Origin: Pseudomonadota bacterium
Lineage (GTDB): Bacteria; Pseudomonadota; Gammaproteobacteria; Pseudomonadales; Pseudomonadaceae
Assembly: GCA_023388335.1 (NCBI GenBank)
Contig: JAEWGL010000122.1
Span: forward strand, 1-5,260
Length of the DNA stretch: 5,260 bases
Direction: 5' to 3'
The position numbers and the translations under genes were made by a program. The number at the start of each line of letters is the position of its first letter. The stretch's first letter is position 1. Below, one piece after another: positions 1 to 5,260 of this stretch. The notes beneath the pieces are model-generated. The model saw only the letters and a program-made list of their open reading frames with translations, ran no database searches and was not told where the DNA came from.

Positions 1-19
1 TTCTCTGCGCGACAGCGCA

Positions 20-35
20 GCCCAGCGGGCTGGGC
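20..35. other. Small perfect GC-rich hairpin in the tail after the SDR gene
   Basis: The 7-base arms at 20-26 (gcccagc) and 29-35 (gctgggc) are perfect reverse complements separated by two bases, so a real RNA hairpin would open the innermost pairs. Neither strand has a run of T after the stem, so I do not call it an intrinsic terminator. It could be part of a degenerate REP cluster or of an element extending beyond the window edge. Nothing coding is convincing in bases 1-134: the open frames there lack a credible start and Shine-Dalgarno sequence. Confidence 0.35.
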
Positions 36-68
36 GGGCTCCCATTAGCGCATTTATTGAAGTTGGCG

Positions 69-117
69 CTGTACTTGTGGGGCTTGCCGGGACGCCGGAC
101 CGCCGCGAAGAGGCCGG
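69..117 (-). repeat. Degenerate REP-like element downstream of the SDR gene
   Basis: On the minus strand, 117-103 reads ccggcctcttcgcgg, which matches the head of the 35-bp REP of P. putida as I remember it. The following part, which should complete the palindrome, has diverged (cggtccggcgtcccggcaag). It lies 18 bases after the SDR stop codon, a usual place for REPs, which tend to sit just after genes. The head match is directly visible; the family assignment relies on memory of the consensus, and the outer boundary is approximate. Confidence 0.5.
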
Positions 118-134
118 TACGGTCGACACATCGT

Positions 135-959
135 TCAGAGCGGCCGCAATAACCCGAACCGCTTGCGCAGCACCTTGTCCAGCACCCCTTGCGGCACCAG
201 CCGGGCCAACAGCGGTAACGCCGTACTGCCGTTGCCCAGGCGCACCAGGGCCGGCACAGGCGACTTGCGAGTCGCGGCCAGCAGCCCCTGGGCAAAGACC
301 GCGGCCGAAGTTGGTTTGTCCTGCGACGCCCTGGCGCGGGCCTGAATGTATTCGCGCAGCGGCCACCATGGCGAATCAGCCGCCAGCACCTGGTCCGCCT
401 GCTGCCGGGCGTTACTGGCGAACTGCGAGGCAATCGCCCCCGGCTGCACTTCCATCACGCGGATGCCGAATGGCGCCAGCTCCAGGCGCAGGGCGTCGCA
501 CAAGGCATGCACCGCTGCCTTCGAGGCGCAGTAGGCGCCAGCGAACGGCGTGACCAGCACACCGGAAACACTGCCAATATTGACCACCACACCGCGAGTG
601 CGGCGTAGCAGCGGGAAGAGGGCACGCGTCACCCCGACCACGGCGAACACATTGGTTTCGAACTGTTGGCGCATGGCCTCGACCCCGCCGTCGAGCAGCG
701 GGCCCATGGCGCCGTAGCCGGCGTTGTTGACCAGAATGTCCAGGCCATTGTGGCTGTCCTGCAGTTCTTCGGCCAGGCGTTGCAGGGCGTCGCTGTCATT
801 GACGTCCAGCTGCCGGGCGGTGAAGCCGGCGGCGGCCAGCTGTGCGACATCCTCGGCCTTGCGCGCCGTGGCCCAGACCTCATGGCCGGCATCGCGGAAC
901 GCGTCGGCCAGGGCGCGGCCGATGCCGCTGGAACAACCGGTGATGAGGACGGTGGGCAT
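135..959 (-). CDS. Classical short-chain dehydrogenase/reductase (SDR family oxidoreductase)
   Basis: This 274-residue protein is a classical SDR: a Rossmann-fold NAD(P)H-dependent oxidoreductase, predicted cytosolic. The cofactor loop TGCSSGIG is at residues 7-14, NNAG at 78-81, and the catalytic set is N103, S130, Y143 and K147 (YCASK). PG at 173-174 follows the last core strand. R33 after the second strand suggests a preference for NADP(H), by inference. The TGCSSGIG loop and the FETNVFAVVGVTRAL helix resemble the 17-beta-hydroxysteroid dehydrogenase-like or acyl-DHAP reductase-like subgroup, but the substrate cannot be read from the sequence. The start at 959 is chosen because AGAGGT lies eight bases upstream and the protein then begins directly with the first beta strand. 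An in-frame ATG at 1085 would add 42 residues translated from REP DNA and is rejected. The gene stands alone, separated from its upstream neighbour by a REP pair. Confidence 0.93.
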   Translation of the reverse strand: MPTVLITGCSSGIGRALADAFRDAGHEVWATARKAEDVAQLAAAGFTARQLDVNDSDALQRLAEELQDSHNGLDILVNNAGYGAMGPLLDGGVEAMRQQFETNVFAVVGVTRALFPLLRRTRGVVVNIGSVSGVLVTPFAGAYCASKAAVHALCDALRLELAPFGIRVMEVQPGAIASQFASNARQQADQVLAADSPWWPLREYIQARARASQDKPTSAAVFAQGLLAATRKSPVPALVRLGNGSTALPLLARLVPQGVLDKVLRKRFGLLRPL

Positions 960-1007
960 GGCGGTGACCTCTGAAAGGGGGCTGATCATAGGGTTTAGAT
1001 ACCTGTA

Positions 1008-1079
1008 GCAGGTTTGTCCGCGATGGCGCCAACAGGGACATCTGAGTTGACTGGCCCAGCGCATCGCGGGCAAACCCGC
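1008..1079. repeat. Inverted pair of REP elements (BIME-like)
   Basis: Two 18-base arms, 1008-1025 (gcaggtttgtccgcgatg) and 1062-1079 (catcgcgggcaaacccgc), are reverse complements at 16 of 18 positions with 36 bases between them. Flanking bases extend the similarity: cctgta just left of arm one and tttcacaggg just right of arm two. The core gcgggtttgcccgcgat is the familiar dispersed REP motif of Pseudomonas intergenic regions. The pair fills most of the 150-base gap between the 154-residue gene and the SDR gene. In RNA it could form a long stem that protects the upstream message or reduces read-through into the SDR gene; that role is inferred. Confidence 0.85.
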
Positions 1080-1109
1080 TTTCACAGGGACCTTGGAGGA
1101 TGGGGGTAT

Positions 1110-1574
1110 TCAGTTGGCGAAGCTGCCCTGCAAGTGCTCGGCGCGAAATTCCAGGGTCTGCGGACGATAGCCCGAACGCAGCGGCGGCAGCGGCAGGCAA
1201 TCGCTCCATTGGGCGTCAGGTTGCAATTCGCCAGGGCCGCGATAGCGCGGGGCGCCGTAGGTGTTCTCGGCAAGATTGACCGTGTCGCCCGGTGCATAGG
1301 CCGCGACGCGCCAGCGCAATTCCTGGAGCGGGGCCTTGTTGCCGTTCTTGATGCGCACTTGCAGGGTACGGTCGGCGGGGCATTGATCGGGGGCGTAGCT
1401 CAGGCGCAGGTCCAGGCGGGCCAGTTGCGTGGCCTCGCGCTTGTCCTCCCAGACGACCCACAGCGCCACCAGGCCAAGACCCAGCACGGCGGCCAGGGAA
1501 ATGGGCAGGGCCTTGGCCGGGTAGCGCAAAAGCAGCACCAGCCAGGTGAGGATGAGCAGGGCACCGATAAGCAT
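1110..1574 (-). CDS. Small membrane protein of unknown function with two N-terminal helices
   Basis: I cannot assign a function to this 154-residue protein. Two hydrophobic segments come first, about residues 2-17 and 23-42, joined by a short basic turn (RYPAK). A polar domain follows from about residue 50 to the end. Its alternating pattern (LDLRLSY, LQVRIKN, LRWRVAAY) looks like beta strands of a small sandwich. It has one cysteine near the start of that domain (C65) and one near its end (C126, in WSDCLPLPP), which could form a disulphide if the domain is periplasmic. The start is supported by AAGAGGT ending seven bases before the ATG. Similar short Pseudomonas proteins are, as I recall, sometimes labelled 'multidrug transporter', but nothing here supports transport. 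It lies 145 bases beyond algA, past the terminator, so it is probably not a regular member of the alginate operon. No clear promoter is visible. Confidence 0.8.
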   Translation of the reverse strand: MLIGALLILTWLVLLLRYPAKALPISLAAVLGLGLVALWVVWEDKREATQLARLDLRLSYAPDQCPADRTLQVRIKNGNKAPLQELRWRVAAYAPGDTVNLAENTYGAPRYRGPGELQPDAQWSDCLPLPPLRSGYRPQTLEFRAEHLQGSFAN

Positions 1575-1577
1575 GTG

Positions 1578-1600
1578 CAGACCTCTTGATGCGGGGTCTG
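1578..1600 (-). promoter_or_regulatory. Possible leader hairpin overlapping the ribosome binding site of the 154-residue gene
   Basis: On the minus strand CAGACC (1600-1595) and GGTCTG (1583-1578) are perfect 6-base complements separated by 11 bases. The second arm includes the GGT of the Shine-Dalgarno AAGAGGT, so pairing would partly hide it. The stem is short and such matches arise by chance, so this is only a candidate. Confidence 0.2.
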
Positions 1601-1610
1601 TTCATCTTGG

Positions 1611-1720
1611 AGCTTCAAGCTTCAAGCTTCAAGCTGCAAGAAAAAAGCGGGACCGTGTGATGCCTTCGTCTTCGGCACCCCACAGTCCCGCTTTTACTTG
1701 CAGCTTGCAGCTTGGAGCTT
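1611..1720. repeat. 7-bp tandem repeats arranged as long inverted arms around the post-algA terminator
   Basis: The left arm at 1611-1638 is three perfect copies of agcttca followed by one agctgca. The right arm at 1697-1720 is cttgcag twice, then cttggag and ctt. Bases 1617-1640 and 1697-1720 are reverse complements at 22 of 24 positions. The 10-mer cttggagctt also occurs as a direct repeat at 1606-1615 and 1711-1720. The right arm overlaps the first two bases of the algA stop (plus-strand tta, 1719-1721). Between the arms lies the terminator hairpin, so nearly the whole algA tail can fold into one extended stem. Heptad repeats of this type are, from memory, scattered through Pseudomonas intergenic DNA. 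Confidence 0.85.
1643..1695 (-). terminator. Intrinsic terminator of the alginate operon, after algA
   Basis: The stem gcgggac (1647-1653) pairs perfectly with gtcccgc (1685-1691). An inner stem pairs tgtg (1656-1659) with caca (1681-1684) and tgcc (1661-1664) with ggca (1674-1677), with small bulges and a 9-base loop. On the minus strand the hairpin is followed by six T (1646-1641), as expected of a Rho-independent terminator for transcripts leaving algA. On the plus strand it is followed only by TTTTA, so any activity in that direction would be weaker. Confidence 0.9.
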
Positions 1721-3173
1721 ATTGAGCGATGGACTTCACCGAGACCCCGCGCTCGATTGGCGTGGAACTGCGCCCGTACACATCCTCGAAGCGTTCGATA
1801 TCATCCTCGCCCAGGTAGCTGCCGGACTGCACTTCGATGATCTCCAGCGGGATCTTGCCCGGGTTGCGCAGGCGGTGGACCGAGGCGATGGGGATGTAGG
1901 TCGACTGGTTCTCGGTGAGCAGGAACACGTTCTCGTCACAGGTCACCTCGGCAGTGCCGGACACCACGATCCAGTGCTCGGCACGGTGATGGTGCATCTG
2001 CAGCGAGAGGCTGGCGCCGGGCTTGACGGTGATGTGCTTGACCTGGAAGCGCCCGCCCATGTCCACCGAGTCGTAGGAACCCCACGGGCGGTAGACCTCG
2101 CAGTGGTTCTGGGTCTCGCTGCGGCCTTGCTGGTCGAGGGTGTTGACCAGTTGCTTGACGCCTTGGACCTTGTCCTTGTGGGCGATCATCATGGCGTCCT
2201 TGGTCTCGACCACGACGATGTTCTCCAGGCCAATCACCGACACCAGCTTGCCGTTGCCATGGATCATGCAGTTGCGGCTGTCCTGTACCACCACGTCGCC
2301 CTTGGTGACATTGCCGTCGTCGTCTTTCTCATGCACTGCCCACAGCGACGACCAGCAGCCGACATCGCTCCAGCCGGCCGACAGCGGCACCACGCAGGCG
2401 CGCTGGGTCTTTTCCATCACCGCGTAGTCGATGGAGTTGTCGGGGCAGCAGGCGAAGGTGGCTTCGTCGATGGTCAGGTTATCGCCGTCTTCCTGGCTGC
2501 GTTCCAGAGTCAGCAGGCAGGTGTCGTAGATGTCCGGTTCATGCTTTTTCAGCTCTTCGAGGAAGCGGCTGGCGCGGAACAGGAACATGCCGCTGTTCCA
2601 GAAGTAGCCGCCGGCGCGGACGAATTCGTTGGCGCGCTTCTCGTCGGGCTTCTCGACGAACTGGGCCACCCGTGCCACGCCTTCGGGCAGCAAGGCGTCC
2701 TGGCTCGAGCGGATGTAGCCATAGCCGGTCTCGGGCTTGGTCGCCGGCACGCCGAACAGTACCATCTCGCCCCGCTCGGCGGCCACGGTGGCCAGGGCCA
2801 GGGCGCGTTGCAGGGCCTTCTGGTCATCGATCACATGGTCGGCCGGCAGCACCAGCATCAGCTCGTCGCGGCCTTCGTTGACCAGCTTCATGGCGGTAAT
2901 CGCCACCGCTGGCGCGGTGTTGCGCCCGAAGGGTTCCATGAGGATGGCCTGGGTCTGCAGGTTCAGGCCGCCCAACTGTTCGTTGACGATGAACTTGTGG
3001 TCCTTGTTGCACACCACGATGGGTGCGTCCATGCCCTCGAAGACCAGACGCTCCAGGGTCTGCTGGAACAGGGTGTGCTCGCCGGTGAGGGCCAGGAACT
3101 GCTTGGGGAACTGCTTGCGCGACAGAGGCCACAGGCGCGAACCGCTACCACCAGAAAGAATTACCGGGATCAT
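1719..3173 (-). CDS. algA: AlgA, bifunctional phosphomannose isomerase / GDP-mannose pyrophosphorylase
   Basis: AlgA is a cytoplasmic enzyme catalysing two separate steps of alginate precursor synthesis: fructose-6-phosphate to mannose-6-phosphate, and mannose-1-phosphate plus GTP to GDP-mannose. The N-terminal nucleotidyltransferase domain (about residues 1-290) has the pyrophosphorylase signature GGSGSRLWPLSR at 8-19, LPADH at 109-113 and FVEKP at 172-176; R19 and K175 are the positions reported as important in the P. aeruginosa enzyme. The C-terminal cupin domain (about 355-480) is a type II phosphomannose isomerase: QMHHHRAEHW at 392-401 supplies the expected metal ligands Q392, H394 and E399, with H433 (SVHRL) the likely fourth. 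The length, 484 residues, is close to the usual 481. The start has GGAG seven bases upstream and lies 32 bases after algF. It is the last gene of the operon. Paralogues such as PslB or WbpW share this architecture, but the neighbours decide for AlgA. Confidence 0.97.
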   Translation of the reverse strand: MIPVILSGGSGSRLWPLSRKQFPKQFLALTGEHTLFQQTLERLVFEGMDAPIVVCNKDHKFIVNEQLGGLNLQTQAILMEPFGRNTAPAVAITAMKLVNEGRDELMLVLPADHVIDDQKALQRALALATVAAERGEMVLFGVPATKPETGYGYIRSSQDALLPEGVARVAQFVEKPDEKRANEFVRAGGYFWNSGMFLFRASRFLEELKKHEPDIYDTCLLTLERSQEDGDNLTIDEATFACCPDNSIDYAVMEKTQRACVVPLSAGWSDVGCWSSLWAVHEKDDDGNVTKGDVVVQDSRNCMIHGNGKLVSVIGLENIVVVETKDAMMIAHKDKVQGVKQLVNTLDQQGRSETQNHCEVYRPWGSYDSVDMGGRFQVKHITVKPGASLSLQMHHHRAEHWIVVSGTAEVTCDENVFLLTENQSTYIPIASVHRLRNPGKIPLEIIEVQSGSYLGEDDIERFEDVYGRSSTPIERGVSVKSIAQ

Positions 3174-3205
3174 GTTGTTTCTCCAAAGGTCGATAGGGGC
3201 AGGAA

Positions 3206-3853
3206 TCAGTTGGTGGACACTGGGCGAGTGACCCAGACCGGCGACAGGCTGTTGCCGGAACCTGTGACGTACAGCACGGCTGCTTCACCGCGCTCCAGGG
3301 CGACCGGCTTGAGGTCGCTGACTTTCTTGTTGCCTTCATAGAGGGCCAGGTTGACCTTGACCGGGTTGATCTCGCGGTCACCACGGCCCTTGGCGGCCAC
3401 CGTCTTGACCACTTCGGTCTTGCCGTCGGCGGTCTTCAGGGTCAATGGCTGGTCGGTCAGGTTCTGCACCCGGACCAGAGCCTTCTGTTTGTTCTTGAAC
3501 GGCGGCTCCTCGATCAACTGGGGGTTGCCGCTGCCGTTGTTGACCAGGGTGTAGTACTTGTCGGCCGCGAGCTTGACCGGCACGCTCTTGCCGCCGACCT
3601 GGGCGCTGTAGTCGCCCTGCGGCATGAAGCTGAAGTCACTGCTGCCCTGGCCGCCAACCTGGCTGATCTGGGTATTGCCGACATTGGCGCTGACCGGCTG
3701 GCTGGTGGCGTTGTACAGGCGCACGAAGGTCGAGCCCTTCGGTGCGCTGGGTCCGTACAGGGCCGCGTCGGCGCCGGCGAAGGCCTGGAGCGAGAGCACG
3801 CTGAGGCCGGCGGCGAGGGTGAAGGCTTTGGCGATGGAGGTCTTGGTGGTCAT
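3206..3853 (-). CDS. algF: AlgF, periplasmic alginate O-acetylation protein
   Basis: AlgF is needed for O-acetylation of alginate and is thought to act as a periplasmic adaptor among the acetylation proteins rather than as an enzyme. The 215-residue product has a clear Sec signal peptide: basic start (MTTKTSIAK), hydrophobic core about 10-22, and a likely cleavage site after AFA at 24-26. The mature part contains no cysteine and seems to hold two related beta-rich units. Unit one is about residues 41-108 (FVRLYNATSQPV to YYTLVNNG); unit two is about 124-200 (LVRVQNLTDQPL to AAVLYVTGSG). The length fits the family (about 216). The start is supported by GAGGAAA about seven bases upstream. The gap to algJ is only 14 bases and the Shine-Dalgarno sequence directly follows the algJ stop, so translational coupling is likely. 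Confidence 0.95.
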   Translation of the reverse strand: MTTKTSIAKAFTLAAGLSVLSLQAFAGADAALYGPSAPKGSTFVRLYNATSQPVSANVGNTQISQVGGQGSSDFSFMPQGDYSAQVGGKSVPVKLAADKYYTLVNNGSGNPQLIEEPPFKNKQKALVRVQNLTDQPLTLKTADGKTEVVKTVAAKGRGDREINPVKVNLALYEGNKKVSDLKPVALERGEAAVLYVTGSGNSLSPVWVTRPVSTN

Positions 3854-3867
3854 GTACGTTTTCCTCT

Positions 3868-5025
3868 TCAGTGGTCCGTCCGATTGGACGACAGAGCCAG
3901 GTTTGCTTCGGATTTACGGGTGTTTTTCAGCTGCGCGATCCACTGCGGATCGAAGGCGCCGAGGTCGTTCTTCATGGGCAGATAACGTTCCGGGAACTCC
4001 CAGATCAGCACCTGCGGGGCGCTGGTCTTGAAGGCATCGCTCTGCAGGTACTTGAGCATTGGCAGCAGCGGGCCATGGCCATCTTCGGCGTAATTGACCA
4101 CGTCGCTGCGCAGGGCCTGCTGCAGGGCGCCAAGGAAGTTCCAGTGCGGGTTGGCGCTGTAGCTGGTGCCGACCAGCGCCACCGGGACCTGGGCGTCGGC
4201 GAACAGGGCGTCGCCGCTGTCGGCCTGGCCATCGGCCGGGCGGGTGCTGCGTTGCTGCAGGGTGTCCGGGTGGGGCAACAAGTTGCTGAACAGCGGATCG
4301 AGCGGCAGAAAGTTGGTCAGGTCGCCCTTGTACGGGACGCTGTTGCCGGTCTCGGTGACGAACGCCTGCGGCTCGCCGGTGAGCAGGGTCTGGCGGCCCG
4401 CGGCTTCGGCCAGGGCCTGGGCGGCGACTTCGGCGCCCATCGGCGTCCAGTGGGTGTCGGTGCGCAGGAACAGCTGACCACGCGCCTTGGCCTGTTGCAG
4501 CGGCGCCAGCAGGTCGGGGGCGAACACGCCAGCCTGGCGGGCCATGGCGTGGAAGCGGCTGTACAGGTCAGCATGCAGGCTGGCGGGCGCCTCTTCCCCG
4601 ATGTACTCCGGGTACAGCCGCGCCTTGGCCGGGACGATCGCCAGCACCAGCTGCACGCCATGGCGTTGCAAGGTGTCGCGCACGCCGCGGATCAGGGCGA
4701 GATTGTCTTCCATCAGGTGATCGGCGCCCGCGGTCGGCTTGAACTCTTCGTCGGAGAACAGCCATTGCTCGCGGCCCAGCACCACACCGGGGCGGCCTTC
4801 GTTGAACAGCTTGAAATCCAGCGCGGCCCACAGGTTGGTGCCGATGCGCTTGAGCGGGAACTGGGCGTCGTAGTGGGTCTCGGCGGCCTTGGCCAGCTTG
4901 CCGTCGAGCACGCTCATCGGCGCGGTGCGCTGGAAGCTGCCCAAGCCGCCCAGCGACCACAGCCCCAGCGCCAGCAGCAGCGCGAGAAACAGCAGCGAGT
5001 AGAAGATGCGTAATGTCCGGGTCAT
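3868..5025 (-). CDS. algJ: AlgJ, membrane-anchored SGNH-like alginate O-acetyltransferase
   Basis: AlgJ carries acetyl groups in the periplasmic O-acetylation of alginate, probably receiving them through AlgI; AlgX makes the final transfer to polymer in the current model. The 385-residue product starts with an uncleaved-looking signal anchor (hydrophobic about 8-28) followed by the SGNH-like ALGX/AlgJ domain. The catalytic set is visible: RTDTHW places D190 and H192, and VGTSYS places S288, the same numbering reported for characterised Pseudomonas AlgJ. It lacks the C-terminal carbohydrate-binding module of AlgX, which separates it from that relative. The start at 5025 is favoured by GAGG eight bases upstream, overlapping the algI stop. 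Another ATG five bases upstream, in a different frame, hits TGA after two codons and cannot be used. It lies 10 bases after algI, which suggests coupled translation. Confidence 0.96.
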   Translation of the reverse strand: MTRTLRIFYSLLFLALLLALGLWSLGGLGSFQRTAPMSVLDGKLAKAAETHYDAQFPLKRIGTNLWAALDFKLFNEGRPGVVLGREQWLFSDEEFKPTAGADHLMEDNLALIRGVRDTLQRHGVQLVLAIVPAKARLYPEYIGEEAPASLHADLYSRFHAMARQAGVFAPDLLAPLQQAKARGQLFLRTDTHWTPMGAEVAAQALAEAAGRQTLLTGEPQAFVTETGNSVPYKGDLTNFLPLDPLFSNLLPHPDTLQQRSTRPADGQADSGDALFADAQVPVALVGTSYSANPHWNFLGALQQALRSDVVNYAEDGHGPLLPMLKYLQSDAFKTSAPQVLIWEFPERYLPMKNDLGAFDPQWIAQLKNTRKSEANLALSSNRTDH

Positions 5026-5035
5026 GTCATCTGCC

Positions 5036-5260
5036 TCAGAACTGGAAATACAAGAACGGCGAATAGCTCTGCGCCGAAAGCTTGAGGATCGAAGCGGCGA
5101 ACAGCAGCAACACCAAGGCGCGCGTCATCACGCGGGTCCAGTCCAGGCTCAGGGTGCCGTCGGCGTGAACCGCCACCGGGGTGGCCTTGGGCGTGGGCTT
5201 GGCGTTGCGGTAGAAATCGCGCAGGCCGAAGAAGGCCAGGGTGGCGTAGGCCACGGCCAG
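5036..5260 (-). CDS. algI: AlgI, MBOAT-family alginate O-acetylation protein (C-terminal part)
   Basis: Only the last 74 residues and the stop are present; the gene continues beyond base 5260. AlgI is a polytopic inner-membrane protein of the MBOAT acyltransferase family, thought to pass acetyl groups from a cytoplasmic donor to AlgJ/AlgX in the periplasm. The fragment begins in a hydrophobic stretch (LAMAYATLAFFGL), passes through a polar loop with two basic patches (RDFYRNAKPTPKATP), and ends with a last hydrophobic segment (ALVLLLFAASILKL) and the terminus SYSPFLYFQF, which I recognise as typical of AlgI. The catalytic MBOAT histidine lies outside the window. The identification rests on this terminus and on the position directly before algJ. 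Confidence 0.92.
   Translation of the reverse strand: MAVAYATLAFFGLRDFYRNAKPTPKATPVAVHADGTLSLDWTRVMTRALVLLLFAASILKLSAQSYSPFLYFQF

Noticed and set aside
1..134. A minus-strand frame reading TGLFAAVRRPGKPHKYS after the SDR gene, possibly a small protein
   Set aside because: It is the translation of a REP-like element, with no credible start codon and no ribosome binding site; such frames recur wherever the repeat occurs.
77..553. A 158-codon plus-strand frame at the left end
   Set aside because: It is antisense to the SDR gene, has Pro/Ala/Arg-rich composition typical of a shadow frame, and lacks a Shine-Dalgarno.
985..990. A minus-strand TATGAT resembling a -10 box upstream of the SDR gene
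   Set aside because: No acceptable -35 sequence lies 16-18 bases upstream, where the REP arm sits, so a sigma-70 promoter cannot be supported from sequence alone.
960..1085. A longer 316-residue version of the SDR protein starting at 1085
   Set aside because: The extra 42 residues would be translated from the REP pair and have no place in an SDR fold. The internal start at 959 has a good Shine-Dalgarno and begins at the first beta strand.
1641..1696. Could the region after algA be a CRISPR-like array or an attachment site?
   Set aside because: The repeat units are 7 bp and contiguous, without spacers, and arranged as inverted arms around a terminator; there is no integrase or tRNA nearby.
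1698..3341. A 547-codon open frame on the plus strand across algA
   Set aside because: It is antisense to a gene with complete, recognisable domains. Its protein is low-complexity (rich in H, V, A, G, L), has no recognisable domain, and runs through the terminator hairpin. Long antisense frames are expected in GC-rich DNA with strong third-position bias.
3871..5013. A 380-codon open frame on the plus strand across algJ
   Set aside because: It mirrors algJ almost exactly, is rich in Q, G, R and A, and has no motif; it is a shadow of codon bias.

Overview
The window looks like chromosomal DNA of a Pseudomonas, most likely of the P. putida group. Base composition is GC-rich. Every supported gene is on the minus strand. 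The four genes on the right are the 3' end of the alginate operon in the Pseudomonas order algI-algJ-algF-algA. The intergenic spaces carry REP-type palindromes of the Pseudomonas kind, including a 15-base stretch matching the head of the P. putida REP as I remember it. The species-group assignment is an inference; the genus and operon are well supported.

Layout, following transcription (right to left): the last 74 codons of algI (5260-5036, cut by the window edge); algJ (5025-3868); algF (3853-3206); algA (3173-1719). The gaps are 10, 14 and 32 bases, and each downstream gene has a good Shine-Dalgarno sequence, so this is one tightly packed transcript. It ends at a strong hairpin terminator (about 1643-1695) nested inside inverted 7-bp tandem repeats (1611-1640 and 1697-1720) that reach into the algA stop codon. 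Beyond it are a small two-helix membrane protein of unknown function (1574-1110), an inverted REP pair (1008-1079), a short-chain dehydrogenase/reductase (959-135), and a 134-base tail holding a degenerate REP and a small hairpin.

The alginate genes form one functional block. AlgA makes mannose-6-phosphate and GDP-mannose, the sugar-nucleotide route to polymannuronate. AlgI (membrane MBOAT protein), AlgJ (membrane-anchored SGNH-like acetyltransferase) and AlgF (periplasmic adaptor) belong to the O-acetylation machinery that modifies the polymer in the periplasm. The catalytic or metal-binding motifs of AlgA and AlgJ are intact. The two genes beyond the terminator have no visible link to alginate.

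I found no evidence of a new system, mobile element, CRISPR array, tRNA or rRNA here. The most interesting material is the architecture of the post-algA terminator, the uncharacterised 154-residue protein, and the internal duplication visible in AlgF.
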